DNA of 64,000 nucleotides from Streptomyces sp. Tu6071 (lineage in GTDB: Bacteria > Actinomycetota > Actinomycetes > Streptomycetales > Streptomycetaceae). The stretch is from positions 1,612,001-1,676,000 of the forward strand of contig NZ_CM001165.1 in NCBI RefSeq assembly GCF_000213055.1. Reading direction: 5' to 3'. Positions 24,582-33,167 of this stretch are shown one piece after another (position 1 is the first letter of the stretch; each line of letters begins with the position of its first letter). The notes under the pieces are model-generated. The model did not search any database. It had not been told where the DNA came from and saw only the letters and a list, made by a program, of their open reading frames with translations. The translations under genes and the position numbers were made by a program.

Positions 24582-25919
24582 TCAGGCGCGGGCAGCGGTG
24601 TGGCGGTTCTCGGGGACGGGGAGGCCGAGGTGTCCGCGCAGGGTGTCGGCCTCGTAGGCGGTGCGGAAGAGGCCGCGCTTCTGGAGGAGCGGGACGACGC
24701 CGTCGACGAAGAGCTTCAGTTCCTCCTCGGTGCGGAAGGCGAGGTTGACGCCGTCGAGCGTCCCGGCCTCGAACCAGTGCTGGAGGGCGTCGGCGACGGT
24801 CTCGGGGGCGCCCGTGAAGGGGCCCTCCTTGTAGGCGTTGAGGCCCTCGGCGACCTGGCGGAGGGTGAGGTTCTCCGTACGGGCGCGCTCGATGATCTTC
24901 GTGGCGGTGGTGCGTCCGCCCTTCTCGGCGAGGTGGGCCACGTCGGGGAACGGCGCGTCGAGGTCGTACCGCGCGAAGTCGTGCGCGCCGAAGGAGCGGC
25001 CGAGGAGGCCGAGGCTGCGGCCGAGATCCTTGTCCTCCTCGTGGATCTCGCGCTCGCGGCGGCGGGCGGCCTCGTCGGTGGCGGCGACGACGGGCGAGCC
25101 GTGGAGGAAGACCTTGATGTGCTCGGGGTCGCGGCCGTGGGCGGCGGTGCGGCGCTTGATGTCGGCGTAGTACTCCTGGGCCTGGGCGAGGCTGCCGCCC
25201 GGCGCGTAGATGCCTTCGGCGACGCGGGCGGCGAGGTCGCGGCCCTCCTCGGAGACGCCGGCCTGGAAGATGACGGGCTGCCCCTGCGGGGAGCGCGAGA
25301 GGTTGAGCGGTCCGGCGACCTTGAAGTGCTCGCCCTCGTGGTCGAGCGCGTGGAGCTTCGTGGAGTCGAGGAAGACGCCGCGTTCGACGTCGGCGGGGAA
25401 GGCGTCGTCCTCGTAGGAGTCCCACAGGCCGCGGGCGACCTCGACGAACTCGCGGGCGCGGCCGTAGCGGGTCGCGTAGTCGAGGTGTTCGTCGAGGCCG
25501 AAGTTGCGGGCGGTGCCGGTGTCGAAGCTCGTGACGACGTTCCAGCCGGCGCGTCCGCCGCTGATGTGGTCGAGGGAGGCGAAGCGGCGGGCGAGGTTGA
25601 AAGGCGAGTTGTAGGTGCTGCTCGCGGTGCCGACGAGACCGACGCGGGAGGTGTGCGTGGCGACGGCGGAGAGGAGGGTGAGGGGTTCGAGGCGGTTGAG
25701 GTAGTGGGCGGGGTAGGTCGCGTTGATGAACTGGCTGTCCACGATGAACAGGGCGTCGAAGAGGGCGTGTTCGGCGGCCTGGGCCTGGCGTATGTAGTAG
25801 CCGATGTCGATGCTCGCGTTCTTGGCGACGCGGGGGTCCTTCCACAGGCCGTGCTGGCCGGGGCCGCCGACGCCGTAGGGGTGCAGGGCGAGGTGGAGGC
25901 GGCGGGGGGCGGTGGTCAT
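24582..25919 (-). CDS. NtaA/DmoA-family FMN-dependent monooxygenase
   Basis: 445 residues from an ATG at 25919 with AGGAGT upstream. The bacterial-luciferase-like fold shows family blocks HGLWKDPR near 24, [52 protein letters not shown] and [17 protein letters not shown]. NtaA/DmoA/SnaA/DszA-type enzymes use reduced FMN and O2 to cleave C-S, C-N or S-containing rings. With a dedicated importer, FMN reductase and Cys-type leader, desulfurisation of an organosulfur compound is the best inference. Substrate is unknown. Confidence 0.9.
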   Translation of the reverse strand: MTTAPRRLHLALHPYGVGGPGQHGLWKDPRVAKNASIDIGYYIRQAQAAEHALFDALFIVDSQFINATYPAHYLNRLEPLTLLSAVATHTSRVGLVGTASSTYNSPFNLARRFASLDHISGGRAGWNVVTSFDTGTARNFGLDEHLDYATRYGRAREFVEVARGLWDSYEDDAFPADVERGVFLDSTKLHALDHEGEHFKVAGPLNLSRSPQGQPVIFQAGVSEEGRDLAARVAEGIYAPGGSLAQAQEYYADIKRRTAAHGRDPEHIKVFLHGSPVVAATDEAARRREREIHEEDKDLGRSLGLLGRSFGAHDFARYDLDAPFPDVAHLAEKGGRTTATKIIERARTENLTLRQVAEGLNAYKEGPFTGAPETVADALQHWFEAGTLDGVNLAFRTEEELKLFVDGVVPLLQKRGLFRTAYEADTLRGHLGLPVPENRHTAARA

Positions 25920-25961
25920 GGGGAACTCCTGGGTGAGGGGCGGTACTTCGGGGAGGGCGGC

Positions 25962-26789
25962 TCAGGCGGTGAGGGCGGCGCGCAGGCGGGCGCGGGTCGC
26001 GCGGTCGCCGCCCGCGCCGCGCAGGGTGGGCGCGGAGGCGAGCAGCAGCTTGGTGTAGGGGTGCTGGGGCCGGGTGACGACCTCGCGGGCGGGTCCGTCC
26101 TCGACGAGGGAGCCGTGGTGGAGGACGGCGATGCGGTCGGCGGTACCGGCCACGGAGCCGAGGTCGTGCGAGATGAAGAGGAGCGCGACGCCTTGCGCGC
26201 GCAGGTCCTTGAGGATGTCGAGGATCTTCACGCGGTGCGCGGCGTCGAGCGCGCTCACGGGTTCGTCCAGGAGGACGAGGCGTGGCCCGGTGACGAGGGC
26301 GCGGGCGAGGACGGCGCGTTGGCGCTGCCCGCCGGAGACCTCGCCGGGCAGCCGGTCGAGCAGGTCCGCGTCGAGGTGCACGCGCGGCGCGAACTCCCGT
26401 GCCCTCGCCGCCGCTTCCTTGCCGGGGAGGCCCTGGAGGAGCAGTGGTTCGGCGAGCGAGTGGCCGAGGGTCAGGTCGGGGTCGAGGCTGCGCAGGGGGT
26501 CCTGGAAGACGTACGAGACGAGGCCGCGGCGGCGCAGCGCGCGCCACTGGCGGGGCCCGTACGCGGTGACGTCCTCGCCCGCGAGGGAGAGGGTGCCGGA
26601 CGTGGGGCGGACGAGGCCGAGGACGGTCCGGGCGAGGGTGGACTTGCCGGAGCCCGTCTCGCCGATGAGGCCGACCGTCTCGCCGGGGGCGAGGTCGAGG
26701 TCGACGCCGCGCAGCGCGGCGCGGCTGCCGCGTCCCCGGCCGTAGTGGACGTCGAGTCCGCGCAGGCGCAGGACGGGTGCGGCGCTCAC
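25962..26789 (-). CDS. ABC transporter ATPase (DppF/OppF type)
   Basis: 275 residues from a GTG at 26789, overlapping the previous stop by 4 bp (GTGA). Walker A is GETGSGKS at 43-50, the signature VSGGQRQR and Walker B LVLLDEP follow, then [11 protein letters not shown]. The tail [12 protein letters not shown] is typical of the oligopeptide/dipeptide transporter ATPases. It pairs with the next-upstream ATPase to drive the importer whose permeases and binding protein precede it in the operon. Confidence 0.92.
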   Translation of the reverse strand: MSAAPVLRLRGLDVHYGRGRGSRAALRGVDLDLAPGETVGLIGETGSGKSTLARTVLGLVRPTSGTLSLAGEDVTAYGPRQWRALRRRGLVSYVFQDPLRSLDPDLTLGHSLAEPLLLQGLPGKEAAARAREFAPRVHLDADLLDRLPGEVSGGQRQRAVLARALVTGPRLVLLDEPVSALDAAHRVKILDILKDLRAQGVALLFISHDLGSVAGTADRIAVLHHGSLVEDGPAREVVTRPQHPYTKLLLASAPTLRGAGGDRATRARLRAALTA

Positions 26790-27658
26790 GCGTCCTCCCG
26801 GGTGGTCTCGTCGCTCAGGAACCTCTCGAGTCCGTACTGTTCGTGCTCCTCGACGAGGAGGCGCGTGTACGGGTGGCGCGGGTGGTGCAGCACCTGGGCG
26901 GTGGGGCCCTGTTCGACCACGTCGCCGTCGCGCATGACGAGCACTTCCGCGCAGACCTGGGCGACGACGGCGAGGTCGTGCGAGACGACGAGGAGGGCGA
27001 GCCCCGTCTCCTCGCGGAGGTCGGCGAGGAGGTCGAGGATCTCGGCCTGGACGGTGACGTCGAGCGCCGTCGTCGCCTCGTCGGCGATCAGGACGCGGGG
27101 CCCGGCCGCGAGCGCGGTGGCGATCAGGACGCGCTGGAGCATCCCGCCGGACAGCTCGTGGGGGTACTGGGAGCGGACCCGGGCGGGTTCGCGCAGGTGG
27201 ACCTGGGCGAGGAGTTCGGTGGCGCGCTCGCGGGCCGCGCGACGGCCGAGGTCCTTCTTGACACGCAGCACCTCGCTGAGCTGACTGCCCACGGTGAGCG
27301 AGGGGTTGAGGTAGGAGGCGGGGTCCTGGAAGACGGCGCCGAGGGTGGAGCCCCGTAGCGCGGTCCACTCGCGCGGGGTCAGGCGCGCGGTGTCGGCCCC
27401 GTCGATCTCGACGCGTCCGCCGGTGAGGGCGAGGGGCGGGGGCAGGACGCCGAGGGCGGCGCGGCAGGTGAGGGTCTTGCCACTGCCGGACTCGCCGACG
27501 ATGCCGAGGGTCGCGCCGGGAGCGAGGGCGAGGCTCACCCCGTGGACGAGGTCGTCGCCGCCGGGCCGCCCGACGCGTACGTCGTGGAGCGCGAGCACGG
27601 GCGGGGCGGGTGGCGTGCGGTGCGGGGCGGGGGCCAGGGAGGGGGACGGGGCGCTCAA
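26786..27658 (-). CDS. ABC transporter ATPase (DppD/OppD type), TTG start
   Basis: 290 residues from a TTG at 27658, which overlaps the permease stop (TTGA) and has a perfect GGAGGT site 6 bases upstream; no ATG or GTG is better placed. Walker A GESGSGKT is at 55-62, then [12 protein letters not shown], Walker [13 protein letters not shown] and [11 protein letters not shown]. The tail [10 protein letters not shown] fits the DppD family. Partner of the ATPase encoded downstream. Confidence 0.92.
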   Translation of the reverse strand: MSAPSPSLAPAPHRTPPAPPVLALHDVRVGRPGGDDLVHGVSLALAPGATLGIVGESGSGKTLTCRAALGVLPPPLALTGGRVEIDGADTARLTPREWTALRGSTLGAVFQDPASYLNPSLTVGSQLSEVLRVKKDLGRRAARERATELLAQVHLREPARVRSQYPHELSGGMLQRVLIATALAAGPRVLIADEATTALDVTVQAEILDLLADLREETGLALLVVSHDLAVVAQVCAEVLVMRDGDVVEQGPTAQVLHHPRHPYTRLLVEEHEQYGLERFLSDETTREDA

Positions 27659-28524
27659 CTCGTACCTCCTGCGGGGGCTTGGGCGCTGCGGGGGCGGGGC
27701 GCGTCGGGCGCGGGGGCGCCGGAGACGTCGCGTACGGCGTCGGCGAGGAGGTTGCAGGCCCACACGGTGAGGGTGATCAGGAGGGCCGGTACGAGAGGTG
27801 CCCAGGGGCGCTGGGCGAGGAAGCCGAGGTCGGTGGCGAGGAGGCCGCCCCACGTGGCCTGCGGGGGTTCGACGCCGATGCCGAGGAAGGTGAGGCTGGA
27901 GACGATGACGAAGCCCGTGCCGACGGTCTGCGCGAGGGCGACGGCGAGCGGCGGGAGCGCCTTGGCGAGGACGTGGCGGCGCACGATCCAGCCGGTGGAG
28001 GCGCCCGCGAGCTGGGCGGCCTCGACGTACGGGGAGCGGGCGATGCCGAGTGTCGCGGCGCGCGCGACGCGGTAGAAGAGCGGCGAGACGAGGACGCCGG
28101 TGACGAGCATCGCCTGCGTGAGGCCGTTGCCGAGGAGGGCGATGACGGCGACGGCGAAGAGGAGGAACGGCAGGGCGACGAGTGTGTCGGCGAGGCGCAG
28201 CGTGAGCCACTCGAAGACGCGCCCGAGGTGGACCGAGAGCAGCCCCGGCACGGCGCCGACGACGAGCGCGGTGAGCGCGACCTCCAGGGCGCCGACGACG
28301 CTGACCCGGGAGCCGTCGAGGAGGCGGCTGAGGACGTCGCGGCCGAGGTTGTCGGTGCCGAGCGGGTGCGCGCCGGAGATCCCCGCGAGCGCGTCCGGGC
28401 TCGTCGCGAGCGGGTCCTGCGGGGCGAGCAGGGGGCCGAGGACGGCGAGGAGCGCGATCACGGCGAGGAGAGCGAGGGCGAGGCGGCCGGTACGGAGGCG
28501 GAGCAGGCGGCGTACCACGGTCAC
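27655..28524 (-). CDS. ABC transporter permease (DppC/OppC type)
   Basis: 289 residues from a GTG at 28524 (GTGA overlap with the preceding stop). An N-terminal hydrophobic helix, the PLGTDNLGRDVLSRLLDGSR block and about five further helices are characteristic. The EAA-type loop (YVEAAQLAGASTGWIVRRHVL is its region) contacts the ATPase. It forms a heterodimer with the permease encoded upstream. Confidence 0.92.
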   Translation of the reverse strand: MTVVRRLLRLRTGRLALALLAVIALLAVLGPLLAPQDPLATSPDALAGISGAHPLGTDNLGRDVLSRLLDGSRVSVVGALEVALTALVVGAVPGLLSVHLGRVFEWLTLRLADTLVALPFLLFAVAVIALLGNGLTQAMLVTGVLVSPLFYRVARAATLGIARSPYVEAAQLAGASTGWIVRRHVLAKALPPLAVALAQTVGTGFVIVSSLTFLGIGVEPPQATWGGLLATDLGFLAQRPWAPLVPALLITLTVWACNLLADAVRDVSGAPAPDAPRPRSAQAPAGGTS

Positions 28525-29546
28525 ACCCCCCGGCCTGCGGCCGGGACGAGGCGGCCGAGCACGAGGTTGACGAGGAGGTTGAAGCCGACGACGAGGACGA
28601 TCGAGACGACGAGGACGCCCTGGACGGCGGGGACGTCCCCGGCCTGCGCGGAGTCGTTGGCGAAGCGTCCGAAGCCCTGGAGGCCGAAGATCCACTCGGT
28701 GACGACCGAGGCGCCCACGAGGGCGGGGAACTTGAGGCCGAGGGTCGCGAGGGCGGGCCCGACACCGTTGCGCAGGACGTGCCGGAAGAAGATCCGGCGG
28801 GGACTCAGGCCGCGGACGACCGCGCCGAGCACGTAGTTCTCGCGGTACGCGGCGATGAGGCCGCCGCGCAGTTGGCGGGCCACGTCGGCGATGACGTCGC
28901 AGCTCAGCGCGAGGGCCGGGAGGGTGATGTGGGCGAGCCAGGGGCCGAGGCCCTGCTCGGGCGGCACGTAGCCGGCGGAGGGGAAGAGGCCGAGGCCGAC
29001 GGCGAGGACCGTGACGAGGACGATGCCGACGACGAAGGCGGGCATGACCGAGATGACGGTGACGAAGCCGGTGACGGCGCGGTCGAGCGGTCCGCCGCGC
29101 CGCAGGGCGGCGAGGGTGCCGAGGGCGAGGCCCACGACGACGCCGATGAGGAGGGCGAGCCCCGCGACCGAGAGGCTCACGCCGAGCCCGAGGCCGATGA
29201 GGGTGGAGACGCTCGTGCCGTTGGTCCAGCTCGTGCCGAGCTGCCCGTGGAGGACGTCGCCGAACCAGTCCGCGTACTGGACGAGGAAGGGCCGGTCGAG
29301 TCCCCACTGCGCCTCGACGCGGGCGATCGCCTCGGGGCTCGCCTGCTCACCGAGCTGGATGCGGGCGGGGCTCAGGCCGCTGAGCGCCCGCAGCGCGAAG
29401 GTGACGAAGGTGGCGACGAGGAAGACGGGGAAGAAGACAGCGACGGTTCGGGCGAGGACGGCGAGGGGGCGGCCCGCGCGGCGGCGGGACTTGGGGGTGC
29501 CGGACGGGGTGCCGGTGAGCGGGGGCGGTGGTGCGAGGGCGGTCAA
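28521..29546 (-). CDS. ABC transporter permease (DppB/OppB type), TTG start
   Basis: 341 residues from a TTG at 29546 with GGAGGG upstream; no ATG or GTG lies at the expected N-terminus. Six hydrophobic segments, WGLDRPFLVQYADWFG, GQLGTSW, and the EAA-like YRENYVLGAVVRGLSPRRIFFRHVL region identify the DppB family. It follows the binding-protein gene by 28 bp and overlaps the next permease by 4 bp. Confidence 0.9.
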   Translation of the reverse strand: MTALAPPPPLTGTPSGTPKSRRRAGRPLAVLARTVAVFFPVFLVATFVTFALRALSGLSPARIQLGEQASPEAIARVEAQWGLDRPFLVQYADWFGDVLHGQLGTSWTNGTSVSTLIGLGLGVSLSVAGLALLIGVVVGLALGTLAALRRGGPLDRAVTGFVTVISVMPAFVVGIVLVTVLAVGLGLFPSAGYVPPEQGLGPWLAHITLPALALSCDVIADVARQLRGGLIAAYRENYVLGAVVRGLSPRRIFFRHVLRNGVGPALATLGLKFPALVGASVVTEWIFGLQGFGRFANDSAQAGDVPAVQGVLVVSIVLVVGFNLLVNLVLGRLVPAAGRGV

Positions 29547-29574
29547 CGGGCCCTCCTCTCCGGGTGGTCGGGGC

Positions 29575-31140
29575 TCACTTGGCGGCGCCGATGGTGACGC
29601 CGGTCCAGTTGAGGTGGGCCGGGTTCTTCGGGAGGGCGGAGACGGTGGGGCTCTTGGCGAGGAGGTTGGGCGCGGAGTAGGTGAAGACGAGGGCGCGGCT
29701 TTCCAGCCCGGCGCGGGTCGCCGCGCGCAGCACCTTCGGGTAGCCGGGCGCGTCGATGGGGGTCTCGCGCACCTTCGCGGCGGCCTTCTCGAAGCCCTTG
29801 GGCTCGTAGGGGCTGCTGAGGTTGAGCGGTCCGTCGGGGCCGAAGTGGGCGGTGAGGGTCTGGAGGGCGGAGTCGCGGCCCGTGGTGCTGTAGAGGGAGA
29901 AGGCGAGGTCCTTCGCGAAGAACGGCGTCGCCCAGTTCTTGTCGATCTTGATGCGGACGGTGATGCCGACCTTGGCGAGCTGCGACTGCACGATCTCGGC
30001 CTGCGGGTCCTCGGTCGGGATGACGAGGTCGAGCTTGAGCTTCCCGGCGGGGTAACCGGCCTGCTGGAGCAGCTTCTTCGCCTTCGCCGGGTGGTACGGC
30101 CAGGCGTCGGCGGAGGCGGGGTCGTAGGCCACGTACCCCTTGGGGAAGGGCTGGTCGGTGGTCTCGCCGTAGCCGAAGGTGAGCTTGTCCACGAACTCCT
30201 GGCGGTCCACGGCGTAGCGGACCGCGTCGACGACCTTCGGGTCCTTGAACGGCGCCTTGTTGATGTTGAGGCTGATGTTCGAGGCGTTGAAGCCGGGCTG
30301 GACGAAGACGTCGAGTCCGGCCTGCTCGGCGGCCTTGGCCTGGCTCGGCTCGATGTCGGCGAAGTTGTAGACGCCGGTGCGCAGTCCGGAGACGACGGTG
30401 GCGGGGTCGGGCGCGGAGACGAGCTCGACGGTGTCGATGTGGATGTGCTTCGCGTCCCAGTAGTCCGGGTTCCTGGCGAGGACGGCCTTGGTGCCGGGGA
30501 TGAGCTGCTTGACGAGGAACGGGCCCGCGCCGACGGGGTGCTGGTCGAGCTTCGCCGGGTCCGCGGCGGCCTTCGGGCTCGCGATCTGGAGGACGCGCTC
30601 GCCGAGGAGCTGGGGTATCTGGTGGTCGACCTGGGTGAGGTGGACCACGGCGTCGAGGCCGTTCGCCGTGACGGACCTGATCGAGGTGAGGTCGCCGAAG
30701 AGGGCGGAGTTCTTCTGCTTCTTGGCGCGCTCGATCGCCGCCTTGACGGCGCGCGCGTCGACCGGTTCGCCGTCGCTGAACTTCAGCCCCGGGCGCAGGT
30801 GGAAGGTCACCTCGTCGCCCCTCGCGTTGTACTCCCAGCTCTTCGCGAGGTCGGGCACGGCGTCCCCCTTCTCGTCCACCTTCGTCAACGAGGCATAAGC
30901 GAGGGCGAGTTCACGGAACTGCGCGCCGCTCCCCGAGACCACGGGGTCCCAGTGCGCGGGGAAGTAGGAGGTGGCCCACTTGAGTGTCGCCGCCGTGCCG
31001 CTCGCGCCGGTGCCCGAGCCCCCGCAGGCGCTCAGCGCGGGAACGAGCAGGGCGGCGAGCGCGGTACCGAGGGCGGTGGCGGTACGGGGCAGGCGGCGGG
31101 CGCGGGGCGCCGGGGCGTGGGACAGGGGGCGTCCAGGCAT
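29575..31140 (-). CDS. Family-5 substrate-binding lipoprotein of the sulfur operon
   Basis: 521 residues from an ATG at 31140. The signal peptide ends in a lipobox LSAC with Cys39, so the mature protein is a membrane-anchored lipoprotein. The SBP_bac_5 pattern is present: LAKSWEYNARGDEVTFHLRPGLKFSDGEPV, then VDRQEFVDKLTFGYG. These proteins bind peptides, nickel, glutathione and other ligands; the linked monooxygenase suggests an organosulfur or thio-compound. It is the first structural gene of the operon, 236 bp after the leader peptide stop, a gap long enough for an attenuator. Confidence 0.9.
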   Translation of the reverse strand: MPGRPLSHAPAPRARRLPRTATALGTALAALLVPALSACGGSGTGASGTAATLKWATSYFPAHWDPVVSGSGAQFRELALAYASLTKVDEKGDAVPDLAKSWEYNARGDEVTFHLRPGLKFSDGEPVDARAVKAAIERAKKQKNSALFGDLTSIRSVTANGLDAVVHLTQVDHQIPQLLGERVLQIASPKAAADPAKLDQHPVGAGPFLVKQLIPGTKAVLARNPDYWDAKHIHIDTVELVSAPDPATVVSGLRTGVYNFADIEPSQAKAAEQAGLDVFVQPGFNASNISLNINKAPFKDPKVVDAVRYAVDRQEFVDKLTFGYGETTDQPFPKGYVAYDPASADAWPYHPAKAKKLLQQAGYPAGKLKLDLVIPTEDPQAEIVQSQLAKVGITVRIKIDKNWATPFFAKDLAFSLYSTTGRDSALQTLTAHFGPDGPLNLSSPYEPKGFEKAAAKVRETPIDAPGYPKVLRAATRAGLESRALVFTYSAPNLLAKSPTVSALPKNPAHLNWTGVTIGAAK

Positions 31141-31376
31141 GGCGGTCTCTCTGTGACGGCCCGGCAGGGCGCACGGGGGCACGCGCTACGGGGCGGGGCG
31201 TCGCCGCGCGGCACTCGCCGCCGTGCGGGCGGACGACGGCACCGGCGAACGGGCCGGGTGCCGTCCGGGCACGGTGGGGCCGGGCGGGGAAAGGAGGGGA
31301 GGCGGGCTCCGCGAGGGAGCGACCGGGGCACCGGGCGGCACGGGGGCGGGCCGCCGGGCCGGGGAGGCGGGGTGGA

Positions 31377-31451
31377 TCAGCGACAGAGGGCGCTGGACGT
31401 GCGCCGCAGGTCCACGTAGCGGCACACCACACCGGGGTGAGTCGTGTGCAT
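31377..31451 (-). CDS. 24-residue Cys-containing leader peptide, copy B
   Basis: An ATG at 31451 opens 24 codons whose product contains VVCRYVDLRR and ends SSALCR before TGA at 31377. It has the same amino-acid sequence as copy A at 14.7 kb. The two Cys codons (positions 10 and 23) at the head of a sulfur-type operon suggest translation-dependent attenuation by cysteine supply. The ATG lies 7 bases after the -10, so translation is probably leaderless. The 236-bp spacer to the binding-protein gene is very GC-rich and could fold in alternative ways. Confidence 0.8.
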   Translation of the reverse strand: MHTTHPGVVCRYVDLRRTSSALCR

Positions 31452-31458
31452 GCCCCAC

Positions 31459-31506
31459 ATCCTGGGGGCGCCGCGCCCGGACTGTCAATGGACACCTTGA
31501 GGTGTC
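31459..31506 (-). promoter_or_regulatory. Promoter and palindromic operator of the sulfur operon
   Basis: On the minus strand: GACACC-N4-GGTGTC (31506-31491), then TTGACA (31488-31483), 18 bp, then CAGGAT (31464-31459), 7 bases before the leader ATG. The palindrome abuts the -35, a position that fits either an activator or a repressor. Confidence 0.7.
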
Positions 31507-31616
31507 TCATCGGGCGGGACGGGGGCGGGAGTTGTCCGGGCGGGGGGGCGGAGGCGAGCGCGGGGGTGGGCGCGGCGGAGGGCGGACGAGGGGTGGCCGG
31601 GGGAAACGCCGCAGGT

Positions 31617-31690
31617 CAGGGGGCACGGAGTCCGGCCAGGGGGCACGGGACCGGGCCAGGGGGCACGGGGCCCGGCCAGGGGGGCGCCGG
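31617..31690. repeat. Tandem 20-bp repeats
   Basis: About 3.5 units of a 20-bp element starting CAGGGGGCACGG at 31617, 31637, 31657 and 31677. They lie in the 366-bp interval between the sulfur-operon promoter and the stop of the DsbA-like gene. A 17-bp copy of that gene's 3' end, including its stop (TCAGCCGCCCACGGTC), also occurs at 31836-31851. No gene is seen here. Confidence 0.75.
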
Positions 31691-31872
31691 GTGGTCTGCG
31701 GGAAAAGCGGGCGGGGCACGGGAAGGTGGCTCTTCGCCCCGTGCCGCGCGAGGTGATGGCTTCCGGAGCCCTACGTACGAGGTCCCGTCCGGCAGCGTGC
31801 GGGCGAGGTGTTCGCTCCGCGCAGCCCCGGCCCGGTCAGCCGCCCACGGTCGCCTCACCGCTCCCGCCCCAC

Positions 31873-32577
31873 TCAGCCGCCCACGGTCCGCAGGGCCGCC
31901 TCGTACGCCTCCCGCGCCCGCCAGCCGGGGACGAGCGCTTCGCCGCCCGGCCCGTGCAGGCGCAGGGTCGGCAGCGCGTAGCGCCACTCCCCCGCCGGGG
32001 TCTCCTTCGCGCGGCCCGGGTGCGGTCCACCGTCCGTGACCGCGAAGGCCGCCGCGACCGGGCGGCGCGCCTCGGCGTGGTCGGCGGCGACCGCGGCGCG
32101 TACGCCTGCGGAAGCCGCGTCCGAGGCGAGCCGCGCGGCGTCCAGGCCCGGTACACCTCGCGCCGCCGCGAGGGCGAGCGGCAGGGTGTCGGCCGGCTCG
32201 CCGTGGACGAACATCGTGGCGCGCAGGCGGCGCAGCACCTCCTCCGCGACCTCCGCACCCTGCCGTTCGGCGGCCTTCGCGACGCACGAGGCGGGCCAGG
32301 AGGTGGCCGCGACGCGGACGAGGCGAGGCGCGTACGAGGCACCCGTGACCGCGCACACCTCGGCCACGTACCCCGCGTACCAGGCGGTCTCCGCGGCCGG
32401 GTCCGGCGCGGGCTCCTCGTCCTCGTCGAAGAGGATCGCGTACACCCGTCGCCAGCGCGTCCGGTCACCCCAGGCGGTCCGCAGCCGTGCGAAGAGCAGC
32501 GCGGCACCCCAGGCCCAGGGGCACAACGGGTCGGTGTACTCGGTGACTTCGACCGCCGGGGGCGAGGCGGCGCTCAC
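31873..32577 (-). CDS. DsbA/FrnE-like thioredoxin-fold protein
   Basis: 234 residues from a GTG at 32577, overlapping the Rrf2 stop by 4 bp. The N-terminus VEVTEYTDPLCPWAWGAA matches the DsbA-family active-site strand and helix, but the motif is CPWA, so the second Cys is missing. The middle helical insert and the late ALPTLRLHGPGG (cis-Pro loop region) also fit. With one active-site Cys it may be a glutathione- or bacillithiol/mycothiol-type transferase, an isomerase or a binding adaptor rather than a dithiol oxidase. Co-transcription with Rrf2 suggests a thiol-linked role. Confidence 0.78.
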   Translation of the reverse strand: MSAASPPAVEVTEYTDPLCPWAWGAALLFARLRTAWGDRTRWRRVYAILFDEDEEPAPDPAAETAWYAGYVAEVCAVTGASYAPRLVRVAATSWPASCVAKAAERQGAEVAEEVLRRLRATMFVHGEPADTLPLALAAARGVPGLDAARLASDAASAGVRAAVAADHAEARRPVAAAFAVTDGGPHPGRAKETPAGEWRYALPTLRLHGPGGEALVPGWRAREAYEAALRTVGG

Positions 32578-33029
32578 GCCGTGCTCCCCTCCGCGAGCAG
32601 GGGGACGGCGGCGCCCGCACGCGTCGTCGGCGCCTCCCGCGCGAGGGCGGCGAGGCTCACCTCGCCGAGGAGGTCGCGGGCCCGCTCCTCCAGCGTGCGC
32701 CACAGCGCGGGGAGACCGGCGGCGGGCCCGGGATAGGCGAGGTGGCCGGGCGCGTCGCCGCGTACGGTCAGGACCTCGCCGTCCACGGCGCGCACCACGT
32801 CGAGGAGGCTGATCTCCTCGGCGGGCCGGCCGAGCCAGTAGCCGCCCTCGCAGCCGCGCTGGCTGCGCACGAGCCCGGCGCGGCGCAGCTCGCCGACGAC
32901 GGACTTGAGGAAGCGGAACGGAATGCCCTGCGAGGAGGCCATCGCCTCGCAGGTCAGCGGGTGTTCGGGGTGGGAGGCGAGTTCGGCGAGGGCTCGCGCG
33001 GCGTAGTCCGCCTTCGCGGAGATATGCAT
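32574..33029 (-). CDS. Rrf2-family transcriptional regulator
   Basis: 151 residues from an ATG at 33029. The Rrf2 winged helix is typical: ISAKADYAARALAELA, CEAMASSQGIPFRFLKSVVGELRRAGLV, SQRGCEGGYWLGRP. Only two Cys residues are present (about 27 and 59), fewer than the three used by IscR/NsrR-type cluster binders, so an effector-sensing role like CymR is as likely as Fe-S sensing. It is divergent from the cupin gene and adjacent to the sulfur operon. A GGTGTCC element in its promoter region matches half of the sulfur-operon palindrome, so it is the best candidate regulator. Confidence 0.85.
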   Translation of the reverse strand: MHISAKADYAARALAELASHPEHPLTCEAMASSQGIPFRFLKSVVGELRRAGLVRSQRGCEGGYWLGRPAEEISLLDVVRAVDGEVLTVRGDAPGHLAYPGPAAGLPALWRTLEERARDLLGEVSLAALAREAPTTRAGAAVPLLAEGSTA

Positions 33030-33121
33030 GACCCCATAATGCACGGCCGCCGCGCGCCCCGGCCCCGAACGGGGCAGCCGTCCGGCCCTCGCGGCGATTG
33101 TTGCCGCAGGTGAACAGCATT

Positions 33122-33160
33122 GGACACCTCTTGACATCTTTTCTCGCGCGGCCCTAGCTT
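33122..33160 (+). promoter_or_regulatory. Cupin promoter with GGACACC half-site
   Basis: GGACACCTC at 33122-33130 directly precedes TTGACA (33131-33136), then 18 bp and TAGCTT (33155-33160), which ends 7 bases before the cupin ATG. This is one of the best promoters in the window. The half-site matches the sulfur-operon palindrome. Confidence 0.65.
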
Positions 33161-33167
33161 CCGGGCC

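Noticed and set aside
24462..27284. Open frame of 940 codons on the plus strand
   Set aside because: Antisense to the monooxygenase and two ABC ATPases, whose motifs (Walker A/B, ABC signatures) are unambiguous on the minus strand.
32574..33029. Rrf2 protein as a [2Fe-2S]/[4Fe-4S] sensor like IscR or NsrR
   Set aside because: Only two Cys residues are present and not in the usual three-Cys cluster, so I did not claim cluster binding.
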